Shown here: one piece after another, positions 39,271 through 48,082 of the stretch
Layout: every line of letters starts with the position of its first letter
Numbering within the stretch: position 1 is the stretch's first letter
NCBI GenBank assembly: GCA_016234655.1
Contig: JACRAU010000013.1
Location: 33,057-97,056, forward strand
Reading direction: 5' to 3'
Origin: Betaproteobacteria bacterium
GTDB lineage: Bacteria; Pseudomonadota; Gammaproteobacteria; Burkholderiales; Thiobacillaceae
Length of the DNA: 64,000 bases
Notes under the pieces: model-generated
Told to the model about the DNA's origin: nothing
Database searches by the model: none
What the model saw: only the letters and a program-made list of their open reading frames with translations
Translations under genes and position numbers: made by a program

Positions 39271-40860
39271 CTAGGAATGCGCCTCGGCGCCGGCGGTGGA
39301 AGCGGCCGTGCCCTCGCCTTCGAATTCGATCAGCGGGTGGCCGGTCATTTCCATCGGCTGCGGCAGGCCCATCATCTTGAGCAGGGTCGGCGCCACATCT
39401 TCCAGCGCGCCGTGATCGGCGACCTTGGCGGCGCGGCCGATATAGAGGAAGGGCACCAGGTTGACGGTGTGCGCGGTGTGGGCCTGGGTGGTGAATACGT
39501 CGAGCATGGTCTCGGCATTGCCGTGGTCGGCGGTGATCAAGACCTCGCCGCCGATCTCGCGCATGGCCTCGACCACGCGGTCTAGGCACTGGTCGATGAC
39601 CTCGATCGCCTGCTTGGCCGCGTCGTAGATGCCGGTGTGGCCGACCATGTCGGCGTTGGCGTAGTTGCAGATGATCGCGTCGAACCGGCGGCTTTCGATG
39701 GCGGCGACTAGCTTGTCGGTCACTTCATAGGCGCTCATCTCGGGCTTGAGGTCGTAGGTCGCGACATCGGGCGAGTTGATCAAGATGCGTTCCTCGCCGG
39801 GGTATACGGTCTCTTCGCCGCCGTTGAAGAAGTAGGTCACGTGCGGGTATTTCTCGGTCTCGGCGATGCGCAACTGGTGCAGGCCGAGGCTGGCGATGTA
39901 TTCGCCGAAGCCGTTCTTGATCCGCTCGGGCGGGAAGGCGAGCGATACGTCGAAGTCGCTGCTGTAGCTGGTCAGCGTGCAGAAATCGGATAGCCGCGGC
40001 ACATATTCGCGATCGAATTCGGCGAAGCTCGGCTCGATGAAGGTGCGGCACAGTTGGCGCGCGCGGTCGGAGCGGAAGTTCATGAACACGATGGCGTCGC
40101 CGTCCTGCATGCGCACCGGCTCGGTGCCGGCCGGCACGATGGCGGTGGCCTTGACGAACTCGTCGGTCTCGCCTCGGGCATAGGCCATGTCCAGCGCCTG
40201 CCGGGCGGTCTCGGCCTGGTAGGGCGCGCGGCCCTGGGTCAGCAGGTCGTAGGCGGCCTTTACTCGTTGCCAGCGACGGTCGCGGTCCATCGCGAAATAG
40301 CGGCCGATGACCGAGACGATGCGGCCAGCCTGGAGCTGGTCGAGCTTGTCTTGCAGCCGTTGCAGATAGGCCTCGGCGCTCTTGGGCGGGGTGTCGCGGC
40401 CGTCGAGGAAGACGTGCAGATAGACCTTGTTCAGCTGCTCGCGCGCGGCCATCTCCAGCATGGCGTGGATGTGCAGCTCGTGGCTATGCACGCCGCCGTC
40501 GGACAGCAGGCCCAGGATGTGCAGCGCGCTGTCGCGTGCCTTGACCTGGGCGATGCTGTGTTTCAGCGCATGGTTTCCGAAGAAGCCGCCGGTTTGGATG
40601 GAACGGTCGATCCGGGTGAATTCCTGATACACCACGCGGCCGGCGCCGATGTTCAGGTGGCCGACCTCCGAGTTGCCCATCTGGCCGCGCGGCAGGCCGA
40701 CGGCGGCCTCGGAGGCCTGGATCAGCGTGTGCGGAAACTGCTGCCAATATTTGTCCCAGTTGGGCTTGTTCGCGTTGGCGATGGCATTGAACGGATCGGC
40801 GGCCCGGCAACCGAACCCGTCCAGGATGATGAGCAGAATAGGCTTTACGGCAGGAGGCAT
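39271..40860 (-). CDS. gpmI: 2,3-bisphosphoglycerate-independent phosphoglycerate mutase
   Basis: The 529-residue Mn-dependent enzyme interconverts 3- and 2-phosphoglycerate. It has the metal Asp in LIILDGFG, the phospho-acceptor Ser64 in GQMGNSEVGHLN, and the C-terminal CNYANADMVGHTG and LITADHGNAETM metal motifs. It is transcribed leftward with envC and ctpA, and divergently from the ArsR-family gene. The 146-bp gap between them contains the inverted repeat at 40910-40925. Confidence 0.95.
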   Translation of the reverse strand: MPPAVKPILLIILDGFGCRAADPFNAIANANKPNWDKYWQQFPHTLIQASEAAVGLPRGQMGNSEVGHLNIGAGRVVYQEFTRIDRSIQTGGFFGNHALKHSIAQVKARDSALHILGLLSDGGVHSHELHIHAMLEMAAREQLNKVYLHVFLDGRDTPPKSAEAYLQRLQDKLDQLQAGRIVSVIGRYFAMDRDRRWQRVKAAYDLLTQGRAPYQAETARQALDMAYARGETDEFVKATAIVPAGTEPVRMQDGDAIVFMNFRSDRARQLCRTFIEPSFAEFDREYVPRLSDFCTLTSYSSDFDVSLAFPPERIKNGFGEYIASLGLHQLRIAETEKYPHVTYFFNGGEETVYPGEERILINSPDVATYDLKPEMSAYEVTDKLVAAIESRRFDAIICNYANADMVGHTGIYDAAKQAIEVIDQCLDRVVEAMREIGGEVLITADHGNAETMLDVFTTQAHTAHTVNLVPFLYIGRAAKVADHGALEDVAPTLLKMMGLPQPMEMTGHPLIEFEGEGTAASTAGAEAHS

Positions 40861-40909
40861 TAGCTGTTTTTTTAAACTCGGTCTGAATTCTTTTTTCAGG
40901 GCGTATTTT

Positions 40910-40939
40910 AGTATATTTGAATACTGTTTGCGATATACT
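40910..40939. promoter_or_regulatory. Candidate operator of the ArsR-family regulator
   Basis: AGTAT (40910-40914) and ATACT (40921-40925) are inverted arms with a 6-bp spacer in an AT-rich stretch. A further ATACT half-site lies at 40935-40939, inside a possible -10 box TATACT. The site lies in the divergent region between gpmI and the regulator gene, where autoregulation would be expected. Confidence 0.5.
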
Positions 40940-41006
40940 GGCCTCAGAAATTAGGGCGTTGCTCGCAGGCGCAGCACGGGAGAACCACGGTACGGAGCCC
41001 AAGAAC

Positions 41007-41321
41007 ATGACCGAAGCCACCGAACTTATCCAGAAAGACGAACACATCGAGCAGGCCTCTCGCGCGCTGAAGGCGATGTCCCATCCCCTGCGCCTGAAGA
41101 TTCTGTGTGTGCTCGGCGACAGGGAGATCAGCGTGCAGGAGATCGTCGACAGCGTCGGCACCTCGCAGAGCAATATCTCCCAGCACTTGGCCATCTTGCG
41201 CGACAAGGGCGTGCTGCGCACGCGCAAGGACGCCAACCGCGTCTATTACCGAGTCAGCGACACCCGCACCTTGCAGCTCATCGGCATGATGCGCGATGTG
41301 TTCTGCGGCTTCGCCCACTGA
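41007..41321 (+). CDS. ArsR-family regulator, BigR/SqrR/YgaV-like (persulfide sensor)
   Basis: The 104-residue winged-helix repressor (ALKAMSHPLRLKILCVLGDR, SQSNISQHLAILRDKGVLRT) lacks the arsenic-binding ELCVCDL motif of ArsR. It has exactly two cysteines, Cys34 in KILCVLG and Cys100 in VFCGFAH, 66 residues apart. From recall, the sensing pairs of SqrR (41/107) and BigR (42/108) have the same spacing; these form di- or tetrasulfide bridges on exposure to persulfide and then release DNA. The genes downstream (efflux, DUF2892, rhodanese, thiol reductants) fit this role. The ATG at 41007 was chosen over upstream in-frame starts on homology. Sensing function is inference. Confidence 0.85.
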   Translation: MTEATELIQKDEHIEQASRALKAMSHPLRLKILCVLGDREISVQEIVDSVGTSQSNISQHLAILRDKGVLRTRKDANRVYYRVSDTRTLQLIGMMRDVFCGFAH

Positions 41322-41395
41322 GACATCGGCCATTCGTGCTTGCTCCGTGACCGTCTAAGGCAAGGCCTCGGATCGTGCCCCGACCGGGGTTCCGG

Positions 41396-42775
41396 ATGAA
41401 GCCGTGGCGTCGGACCGACATGTCGATATCGAACTTCGATCTTCCCAAGATTCTGCCCCTGCTGGCGGCGTTGCTGCTGTCGGCGCAGGCCGGCCAGGCC
41501 GAGACCTTGAGCCTGGGCCAGGCCGTCGCGGCGGCGCTCGAACGCAATGCCGGCTTGGCCGCCAGCCAAGCCAGGGTCGGCCAGGCCGAGGCCGCGCTAC
41601 GCCAGGCCGAGGCCGGGCGCTGGCCGACCTTGGGCCTGGCCTTGAGCGCCTCGCGCAGCGACGACCCGCTGTCGGCCTTCGGCGCCAAGCTCGGCCAGCG
41701 CGGCGTGACCGCCGTCGACTTCGCGCCGGCCGCGATCAACCGGCCCGGCGCTGTCGACAACTTCAATACCCGCATCGAACTGCAATGGCCCTTGTATACC
41801 GGTGGCCTGACCAGCAGCCGCATCGATCAGGCCCAGGCACAATCGCAGGCGGCGCAATTGAGCGACGCCGCCGCCAAGCAGCAGGTGATCCAGCAAGTGG
41901 CCACGGCCTATCAGGCCGTGCATGCCGCGCGGGCCTACCTCAAGGTAGCCGAGCAGTCGCAGGCGGCGGCCGCGGAGGCGCTGCGCGTGAGCGAGCGTTT
42001 GCAGGCGCAGGGCGTGGCGATCAAGAGCGACGTGCTGGCGGCGCGGGTCAATCTGGAAGAGGCCAAGCTTAAGCAGGCCGAAGGCCGCCGGCTTGAGGCG
42101 GGCGCCATCGACCGCCTCAAGCTCCTGCTCGGCCGGTCCTTGAGCGAGGCGCTCGACGTGGCGGCCGAGGTGCAGCCGAAAACCTTGCCGGGCGAAGAAG
42201 CGGCGCTGCGTGAGCAGGCCATGCAAGAGCACCCGCAACTTCAAGCCATGCGCCGCGAGCTGGATGCCGCTCGGGCGCGGGTGGCCGGCGCGCGCGCCGG
42301 CCGGTTGCCGCAACTGAACCTGGTCGGGCGCCAGGATTGGAACGACAACGCGCTCGGCTTTGACGCCTCGTCCTATACCGTCGCCGGCATGCTGTCCTGG
42401 CGCGCCTTCGACGGCGGCGCGACCTCGGCCGCCGTCGACCAGGCCGAGGCGGCCTATCGCGAAGCGGCCGCAGCCTTGCGCCAGGCCGAGGAAGGCGTCG
42501 CCTTGCAAGTGGCCGAGGCCAGGCGCCTGGCGCTGGAGGCCGAACAACGCATCGTCGCGCGCGAGGCTGCGGCGGCCCAGGCCGAAGAGGCGCAGCGCCT
42601 GGTGCGCAAGCGTTATGAAAACGGCATCGTCACCTTGGTCGAGTTACTGGCCGGCCAGGCCCAGCTGGATAGGGGGCGGGCCGATCTGGTCGCGGCCCGG
42701 CGCGACCGGGTGACGGCCTGGATCGAACTGCGGCGCGCGGTCGGCGCCTTGAGCATGGAACAGGGGTGGCAATAA
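41396..42775 (+). CDS. TolC-family outer membrane efflux protein
   Basis: The 459-residue precursor has a signal peptide (LPLLAALLLSAQAGQA) and two OEP repeats rich in long Ala/Glu/Gln coiled coil (AAKQQVIQQVATAYQAVHAA; EAEQRIVAREAAAAQAEEAQ). It should form the outer-membrane duct of the RND pump encoded next. An ATG at 41396 gives a basic N-region; the ATG at 41420 (MSISNFDL) is an alternative. The stop TAA overlaps the adaptor's ATG. Confidence 0.88.
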   Translation: MKPWRRTDMSISNFDLPKILPLLAALLLSAQAGQAETLSLGQAVAAALERNAGLAASQARVGQAEAALRQAEAGRWPTLGLALSASRSDDPLSAFGAKLGQRGVTAVDFAPAAINRPGAVDNFNTRIELQWPLYTGGLTSSRIDQAQAQSQAAQLSDAAAKQQVIQQVATAYQAVHAARAYLKVAEQSQAAAAEALRVSERLQAQGVAIKSDVLAARVNLEEAKLKQAEGRRLEAGAIDRLKLLLGRSLSEALDVAAEVQPKTLPGEEAALREQAMQEHPQLQAMRRELDAARARVAGARAGRLPQLNLVGRQDWNDNALGFDASSYTVAGMLSWRAFDGGATSAAVDQAEAAYREAAAALRQAEEGVALQVAEARRLALEAEQRIVAREAAAAQAEEAQRLVRKRYENGIVTLVELLAGQAQLDRGRADLVAARRDRVTAWIELRRAVGALSMEQGWQ

Positions 42776-43806
42776 TGAAGACCCAACTTTTATATGCGGC
42801 TGCTTCGCTGCTGGTGCTGGCCGGTTGCGGCCATAAGACCGAAGACAAGGCCGGCGCGGCGCGCAGCGTCAATGCGCAAACGCAATGGGTGCAGGCCGGC
42901 CCGGTGCCCGAGGTTTACGCGGCGCCGGCCACGCTGGTGGCGGTCGAATCGGTGCCGGTCGCCTCGCGCATCATGGGCTACATTCGCGCTGTTGATGTCG
43001 TTGAGGGCCAGGCGGTCAAGATCGGTCAACGCCTATTCACGGTCGACCCGGCCGACGCCCGGAGCCAGGCCGACCAGACCGCCGCCGCCCTGGCCGACGC
43101 CAAGGCCAACTACGAGCGCTACGCCGCCTTGTACAAGGAAGAGGCGGTCAGCCGTCAGCACTACGACAAGATGAAGCTGGCCTACGACCAGACCCGCGCC
43201 GCGGCCGAGGGCGCCGGCAACCAATTGCGCTATGCCGTGGTGGCCTCGCCCATCAATGGCGTGGTCACCCAGAAGCTGGGCAACGCCGGCAGCCTGGCCG
43301 TGCCCGGTCAACCGGTGCTGGTGGTGGAGAATCCGGCCCGCTTGCAAGTGCAGACCCAGGTCGGCGCGGAGGTGTTGCGCCAGCTCAGATCCGGCACTGT
43401 GGTGCCGGTCGAGGTCGATGGCGTGAGCGGCAGGATCGACGCGCGCGTCGCGCAGATATCGCCGGCGGCCGACCCGGTCTCGCGCACCTTTTTGGTCAAA
43501 CTGGACATCGCGGCCACGGGCTTGAAGAGCGGCCTGTTCGCGCGCGCCTTGTTCCCGCAGGGCGAGCGGGCGGCCTTGTTGCTGCCGAAGGCGGCGGTGA
43601 TCGAGCGCGCCGGCATCGCGGGCGCCTTCGCGGTCGACGCCAACGGCATCGCGCAGTTCCGCATGCTGCGCCTCGGTGCCGAGCGCGACGGCCAGGTCGA
43701 GGTGCAGGCCGGTCTGAGCGCGGGCGAGCGGGTCGCGATATCCGGCCTCGACCAGCTCGAATCCGGCGACAAGGTGGCCGGCGTGGGTAACGCGTCGAAG
43801 AAATAA
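42775..43806 (+). CDS. RND efflux periplasmic adaptor (HlyD/MFP family lipoprotein)
   Basis: The 343-residue protein has a lipobox (LLVLAGCG, Cys about residue 18) and the adaptor order: barrel-sandwich hybrid half (VASRIMGYIRAVDVVEGQAV), a short alpha hairpin (AALADAKANYERYAALYKEE), the second half (VVASPINGVVTQKLGNAGSL) and a beta-barrel. It links the inner-membrane pump to the TolC-like protein. It overlaps the preceding stop by one base and ends 3 bp before the pump gene. Confidence 0.92.
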   Translation: MKTQLLYAAASLLVLAGCGHKTEDKAGAARSVNAQTQWVQAGPVPEVYAAPATLVAVESVPVASRIMGYIRAVDVVEGQAVKIGQRLFTVDPADARSQADQTAAALADAKANYERYAALYKEEAVSRQHYDKMKLAYDQTRAAAEGAGNQLRYAVVASPINGVVTQKLGNAGSLAVPGQPVLVVENPARLQVQTQVGAEVLRQLRSGTVVPVEVDGVSGRIDARVAQISPAADPVSRTFLVKLDIAATGLKSGLFARALFPQGERAALLLPKAAVIERAGIAGAFAVDANGIAQFRMLRLGAERDGQVEVQAGLSAGERVAISGLDQLESGDKVAGVGNASKK

Positions 43807-43809
43807 GCC

Positions 43810-46800
43810 ATGGCCGACGCGCACGCTCCTGCCCCGATGAATGTCGCCGGCCGTCTGGCCGGGGCCTTCCTCAATTCCAAGATCACGCCCTTGATGATCT
43901 TGGCCCTGTTCCTGACCGGGGCCATGGCCTTGGCTTTGACCGCGCGCGAATACAACCCGCAGATCGTGGTGCCGGCGGCCAGCGTGATCGTGGCCAAGCC
44001 CGGCGCCGGCCCGGAAGAGATTCGCAATCTGGTGGTGCGGCCCTTGGAGGCGGTGATGCATGCGCAGTCCGGCGTCGATCACACCTTCGGCTATGCGACC
44101 AACGACTACGGCGTGGTCACCGTGCAATTCGAGGTGGGGCAGAATCAGGAAGACAGCCTGGTCAAGCTGTACAACCAGATCACCCAGAATTGGGACCGCA
44201 TCCCGCCGGGCGCGATGGATCCGGTGGTGCGGCCGATCAACGTCGACGACGTGCCGATCCTGAGCTTGACCCTGAGTTCGGCCCAATACGACGACCGGCA
44301 ATTGCGCGAGGTCGCCGCCCGCCTGCTGGAACACCTGCGCAACGTGCCCGGCGTGTCGTTCAGCGAGATCGTCGGCGGCCATGCCCCGACGGTGAATGTC
44401 TGGATCGACCCGGCCCGCCTGGCCGCAGCCCGCTTGAGTTTAGAGCAGGTCGACCGCAGCCTGCGCGGCAGCAACGTCGCGGCGTCGCTGGGTAATGTCG
44501 TCGACCGGGGCCAGAGCCAGCCCTTGCGCTTGGCCGGCCATCTCGGTTCGGCCGAGGCGGTGGGCGACATCGTGGTCGGCATCAATAATGGCCGGCCGGT
44601 GTATCTGAAGGATATCGCCCGCATCGAGGATGCGGCGGCCGACAGCGAAGAGCATTCCTGGCTCGGCAAGCCCGGCCAGACCCCGGCCCCGGCGGTGACC
44701 TTGGCCATCGCCAAGCGCGCCGGCGAGAACGCGGTGACGGTGTCGCGCGCGGTGCTGGCCAAACTGGATGAACTCAAGCGCCAGGCGGTGCCTCAGGGTA
44801 TCGCGATCACCGTCACCCGCGACGACGGCGAGCGCGCCGACGCGGCGGTGAACCTGCTGGTCGAGCATTTGGGCATCGCCATCGTCAGCGTGGTGCTCTT
44901 GATGTGGTGGTTCCTCGGCTGGCGCGAGGCCGGCATCGTGACCATGACCATCCCGCTGATCCTGTTCATCGTGCTCGCGGTCGGCCTGCTCACCGGCCAG
45001 ACCATCAACCGCATCACCTTGTTCGCGCTGATCCTGGCGCTTGGTCTCTTGGTCGACGACTCCATCGTGGTGATCGAGAACATCCATCGCCATCTGCATC
45101 ACGGCAAGGTCAAGCTCGATGAGTTCGGCCAGACCCTGGTCACCGCCGCCAACGAGATCGGCAACCCGACCAACGTCGCCACTGTCGCGGTGATGCTGGC
45201 CTTCATCCCCATGGCCTTCGTCACCGGCATGATGGGCCCGTTCATGCGGCCGATCCCGATCAACGTGCCGGTGGCGATGCTGGCCTCGTTGTTCATCGCC
45301 TATTCGGTCGTGCCCTGGGCCGCGCGCAGGTGGCTGAGCGGCAAGCTGGCCCAGGCGGCGCATCGTGACGAGAAGCCCGATCCCTTGCGCCGCGTCTATC
45401 TGGGCGTGATCCGGCCGCTGATGCAGAACGCCAGCCGGCGCAACCTGTTCTTCATCGTCGTGCTGGTCCTGCTCGCTGCCGCCATGGTCATGCCGGCCTG
45501 GCAGTTCGTGCGCCCTGCCGGCGTGAACGGCCCGCTGTCCGCGCTCGGCGTCGAGCTAAAGATGCTGCCCAACGACAACACCAACACCCTACTGTTGCAG
45601 GTCGACCTGCCGGCCGGTACCGCCCTGGCCGGCACCGACCGGGTCGCCCGTGCGGTCGGCGCGGCTATTGCGCGCAACCCGAACGTGGCCGACTACCAGG
45701 CCTTCGTCGGCCGCGCCGCGCCGATCGATTTTGCCGCCCTGGTGCGCGGCGACCTATTGAAGCGCGGTGAAAACCTGGCGCAGATCCGGGTCAACCTGGT
45801 CGACAAGCATGCGCGCAGCGCCTCGTCGCACGAGATCGCGGCGCAGTTCGACGCGGCGCTGAAGCCGGTGCGCCAGGCCTACCCGCAGGCCAAGCTGAAG
45901 ATATACGAGACGCCGCCCGGCCCGCCGGTGCCGGCGCAAATCCTGGCCGAGCTGTACGGCCCCGATTACGACCGGCTGCGCGCGGCGGCGGCCGAGGTGA
46001 ATGGCGCATTCCACAAGGCCTACGGCCTGATCAACATCGACGATTCGGTGACCGCCAACGTCGACAGCTTCGAGGTGCGGGTCGATGCCGAGCGCGCGGC
46101 GCTGGCCGGCGTGGCCCCGGCCCAGGTGGCCAAGCTGCTGCGCGACTACGTCAGCGGTTTCAGCATCGGCACCCTGCATGCGGTCGAGGCGCGCGAGCCG
46201 GTGGAGATTCGCGTGCGCTTGCCGCGCGAGCTGCGGGCGACGCCGGGTTCGCTGATGGCGCTGCGCGTGGCCAATGCCCAGGGCGTGCAAATCCCGCTGG
46301 CGCAACTGGCCGAGGTGCGGCGCACGGTCGAGGCTAAGCCGATCCACGATCGCGACCAGCACTCGATGGTGACGGTGAGCGGCGAGATGTTGACCTCCAG
46401 CCCGGTCTACGCGGTGCTGGCCCTCGATAAGATGTTGGATGAACAGCGGCTCAAGAACGGTGTGCGCTTTAGCACCGGCAATCTCGGTTTCGTCGAGGCG
46501 CAGCCGCGCGACGTGAAGGACTACAGCCTACTCTGGGGCGGCGAGATGCGCTTGACGCTGGACGTGTTCCGCGACCTGGGCTCGGCCTTCCTCGTCGCGC
46601 TGGTGCTGATCTATCTCTTGCTGACCGCCTATTACAAGTCGTTCATGCTGCCGCTGATCGTGATGGGCGCGATCCCGCTCACGCTGATCGGCGTCTTCCC
46701 CGGCCATTGGGCCACGGGCCAGGCCTTCACCGCGACCTCGATGATCGGCGTGATCGCCTTGGCCGGCGTGGTGGTGCGCAATTCGCTGCTGCTGATCGAC

Positions 46801-47061
46801 TTCATCCTCGACTACCGCGCGCGCGGCTACGGTCTGGACGAGGCGGTGATGGAGGCCGGCGCCGTGCGCTTTAGGCCCATCCTGCTGACCGCCCTGGCCA
46901 TCATCCTGGGCTCGGCGGTCATGGTGACCGATCCGGTGTTCGGCGGATTGGCGGTGTCGCTGATCTTTGGTACCTTCGCGTCCACCGCCCTGACCTTGGT
47001 GGTGATCCCTTTGTTGTACCTGCTATGGCAGCGGCGGGCCGGCTTGAAGTCCGGCAATTAG
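43810..47061 (+). CDS. RND efflux pump permease (AcrB/MMPL superfamily)
   Basis: The 1083-residue protein has the RND layout: a first helix near residues 28-45, a large periplasmic loop, helices 2-6 with the proton-relay pair in LALGLLVDDSIVVIENIHRH (helix 4), a second periplasmic loop and helices 8-12. The Asp-Asp pair suggests a proton-driven hydrophobic/amphiphilic efflux type rather than a heavy-metal type. The substrate is unknown; its position under a likely persulfide-responsive repressor suggests export of a sulfur-containing or thiol-toxic compound. It is part of a tight tolC-hlyD-rnd operon. Confidence 0.93.
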   Translation: MADAHAPAPMNVAGRLAGAFLNSKITPLMILALFLTGAMALALTAREYNPQIVVPAASVIVAKPGAGPEEIRNLVVRPLEAVMHAQSGVDHTFGYATNDYGVVTVQFEVGQNQEDSLVKLYNQITQNWDRIPPGAMDPVVRPINVDDVPILSLTLSSAQYDDRQLREVAARLLEHLRNVPGVSFSEIVGGHAPTVNVWIDPARLAAARLSLEQVDRSLRGSNVAASLGNVVDRGQSQPLRLAGHLGSAEAVGDIVVGINNGRPVYLKDIARIEDAAADSEEHSWLGKPGQTPAPAVTLAIAKRAGENAVTVSRAVLAKLDELKRQAVPQGIAITVTRDDGERADAAVNLLVEHLGIAIVSVVLLMWWFLGWREAGIVTMTIPLILFIVLAVGLLTGQTINRITLFALILALGLLVDDSIVVIENIHRHLHHGKVKLDEFGQTLVTAANEIGNPTNVATVAVMLAFIPMAFVTGMMGPFMRPIPINVPVAMLASLFIAYSVVPWAARRWLSGKLAQAAHRDEKPDPLRRVYLGVIRPLMQNASRRNLFFIVVLVLLAAAMVMPAWQFVRPAGVNGPLSALGVELKMLPNDNTNTLLLQVDLPAGTALAGTDRVARAVGAAIARNPNVADYQAFVGRAAPIDFAALVRGDLLKRGENLAQIRVNLVDKHARSASSHEIAAQFDAALKPVRQAYPQAKLKIYETPPGPPVPAQILAELYGPDYDRLRAAAAEVNGAFHKAYGLINIDDSVTANVDSFEVRVDAERAALAGVAPAQVAKLLRDYVSGFSIGTLHAVEAREPVEIRVRLPRELRATPGSLMALRVANAQGVQIPLAQLAEVRRTVEAKPIHDRDQHSMVTVSGEMLTSSPVYAVLALDKMLDEQRLKNGVRFSTGNLGFVEAQPRDVKDYSLLWGGEMRLTLDVFRDLGSAFLVALVLIYLLLTAYYKSFMLPLIVMGAIPLTLIGVFPGHWATGQAFTATSMIGVIALAGVVVRNSLLLIDFILDYRARGYGLDEAVMEAGAVRFRPILLTALAIILGSAVMVTDPVFGGLAVSLIFGTFASTALTLVVIPLLYLLWQRRAGLKSGN

Positions 47062-47095
47062 CCTTTATCTGGCAGATTTTCCAGGAGTTTTTTCG

Positions 47096-47323
47096 ATGAG
47101 CATCGAGCGCATTATCCGTAGCATGGTTGGCACCATGATTCTGTTGTCCCTGGCCTTGGCCCATTTCAGCGGCCAGGTCGACATTACGCAGATGTCTTGG
47201 CTTTGGTTCACCGCCTTCATCGGCCTCAATCTGTTCCAGTCCGGCATCACCGACTTTTGCCCGCCCGCCATCGTGATGAAGAAACTGGGTTTGAAAGAGT
47301 CTGGCGGCGCCTGCTGTTCATAA
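47096..47323 (+). CDS. DUF2892 (YgaP transmembrane-like) protein
   Basis: The 75-residue protein has two membrane helices (SMVGTMILLSLALAHF and WLWFTAFIGLNLFQSGI), the conserved NLFQSGITDFCPP motif with Cys, and a C-terminal GGACCS with two more cysteines. It corresponds to the membrane part of E. coli YgaP, which there is fused to a rhodanese domain; here the rhodanese is a separate gene right after it. Such proteins accompany BigR/YgaV-type regulators. Confidence 0.85.
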   Translation: MSIERIIRSMVGTMILLSLALAHFSGQVDITQMSWLWFTAFIGLNLFQSGITDFCPPAIVMKKLGLKESGGACCS

Positions 47324-47329
47324 GGATCG

Positions 47330-47749
47330 ATGCTTCAAATGGAATTCATTCAACAAAATATCTGGACGGTGCTGTTGGCCGCCTTATCGGGCTTCATGCT
47401 GGTCATGCCGAGCTTCCGTGGCCGCATCTCGGGCGTGAAACAAGTCGGGCCGCAAGAGGCGGTCACGCTGATCAACCGGCAGGATGCCTTGATCCTCGAC
47501 GTGCGCGAGCAATCCGAGTTCGTCGATGGCCATATCGCCAAGGCCAGGCACATCCCGGTCGGCACCCTGGCCAAGCGGGTCGGCGAATTGGACAAGCACA
47601 AGGGCAAGGCCATCGTCGCGGTCTGTCGCAGCGGCCAACGTTCCGGCATGGCCTGCGGCATCTTGCGCAAGGCCGGGTTCGAGAACGTGCACAACCTGGC
47701 GGGCGGCATGATGGCCTGGGACCAAGCCGGGCTGCCGAAAGAGAAGTGA
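47330..47749 (+). CDS. Membrane-anchored rhodanese (YibN-like)
   Basis: The 139-residue protein has an N-terminal helix (IWTVLLAALSGFMLVMPSF) and one rhodanese domain (LILDVREQSEFVDGHI), with catalytic Cys99 in VCRSGQRSGMA. It should carry persulfide sulfur on Cys99 and hand it to thiols. It is the equivalent of E. coli yibN, which precedes grxC-secB-gpsA. An ATG at 47339 is a possible alternative start. Confidence 0.88.
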   Translation: MLQMEFIQQNIWTVLLAALSGFMLVMPSFRGRISGVKQVGPQEAVTLINRQDALILDVREQSEFVDGHIAKARHIPVGTLAKRVGELDKHKGKAIVAVCRSGQRSGMACGILRKAGFENVHNLAGGMMAWDQAGLPKEK

Positions 47750-47769
47750 TTTTAGTAATCGAGAACGAT

Positions 47770-48027
47770 ATGCCTCACGTAAAGATGTATTGCACCGCCG
47801 TTTGCCCCTATTGCGTCATGGCGGAGAAGCTGTTGAACAAGAAGGGCGTGACCGAGATCGAGAAGGTCCGCGTCGACCTCGACCCCGCCCAGCGCGAGGC
47901 CATGATGCAGATCACCGGCCGCCGCACCGTGCCGCAGGTCTTCATCGGCGACCGCCATGTCGGCGGCTTCGACGACCTGTCGGCGCTCGACGCCGCGGGC
48001 GAGCTGGAGCCCTTGCTGGCCGCTTGA
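47770..48027 (+). CDS. grxC: Glutaredoxin 3
   Basis: The 85-residue protein has the dithiol active site C-P-Y-C at residues 12-15, an extra Cys8, the TVPQVFIGDRHVGGFDD glutathione-binding region, and the standard GrxC length. It reduces disulfides and glutathione-mixed disulfides using glutathione, made by the gshA and gshB products encoded 3 kb downstream. It lies 20 bp after the rhodanese gene. Confidence 0.94.
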   Translation: MPHVKMYCTAVCPYCVMAEKLLNKKGVTEIEKVRVDLDPAQREAMMQITGRRTVPQVFIGDRHVGGFDDLSALDAAGELEPLLAA

Positions 48028-48082
48028 AATCGCCGGCCTAGCCACCACCTCCGAGGCAGTCGCTGTTCATGGAGGTGATGTC

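Noticed and set aside
43810..47061. Heavy-metal (CusA/CzcA-type) RND pump
   Set aside because: The helix-4 LVDDSIVVIEN pattern and lack of a metal-binding methionine set favour a non-metal type; neighbouring genes concern sulfur and thiols, not metals.
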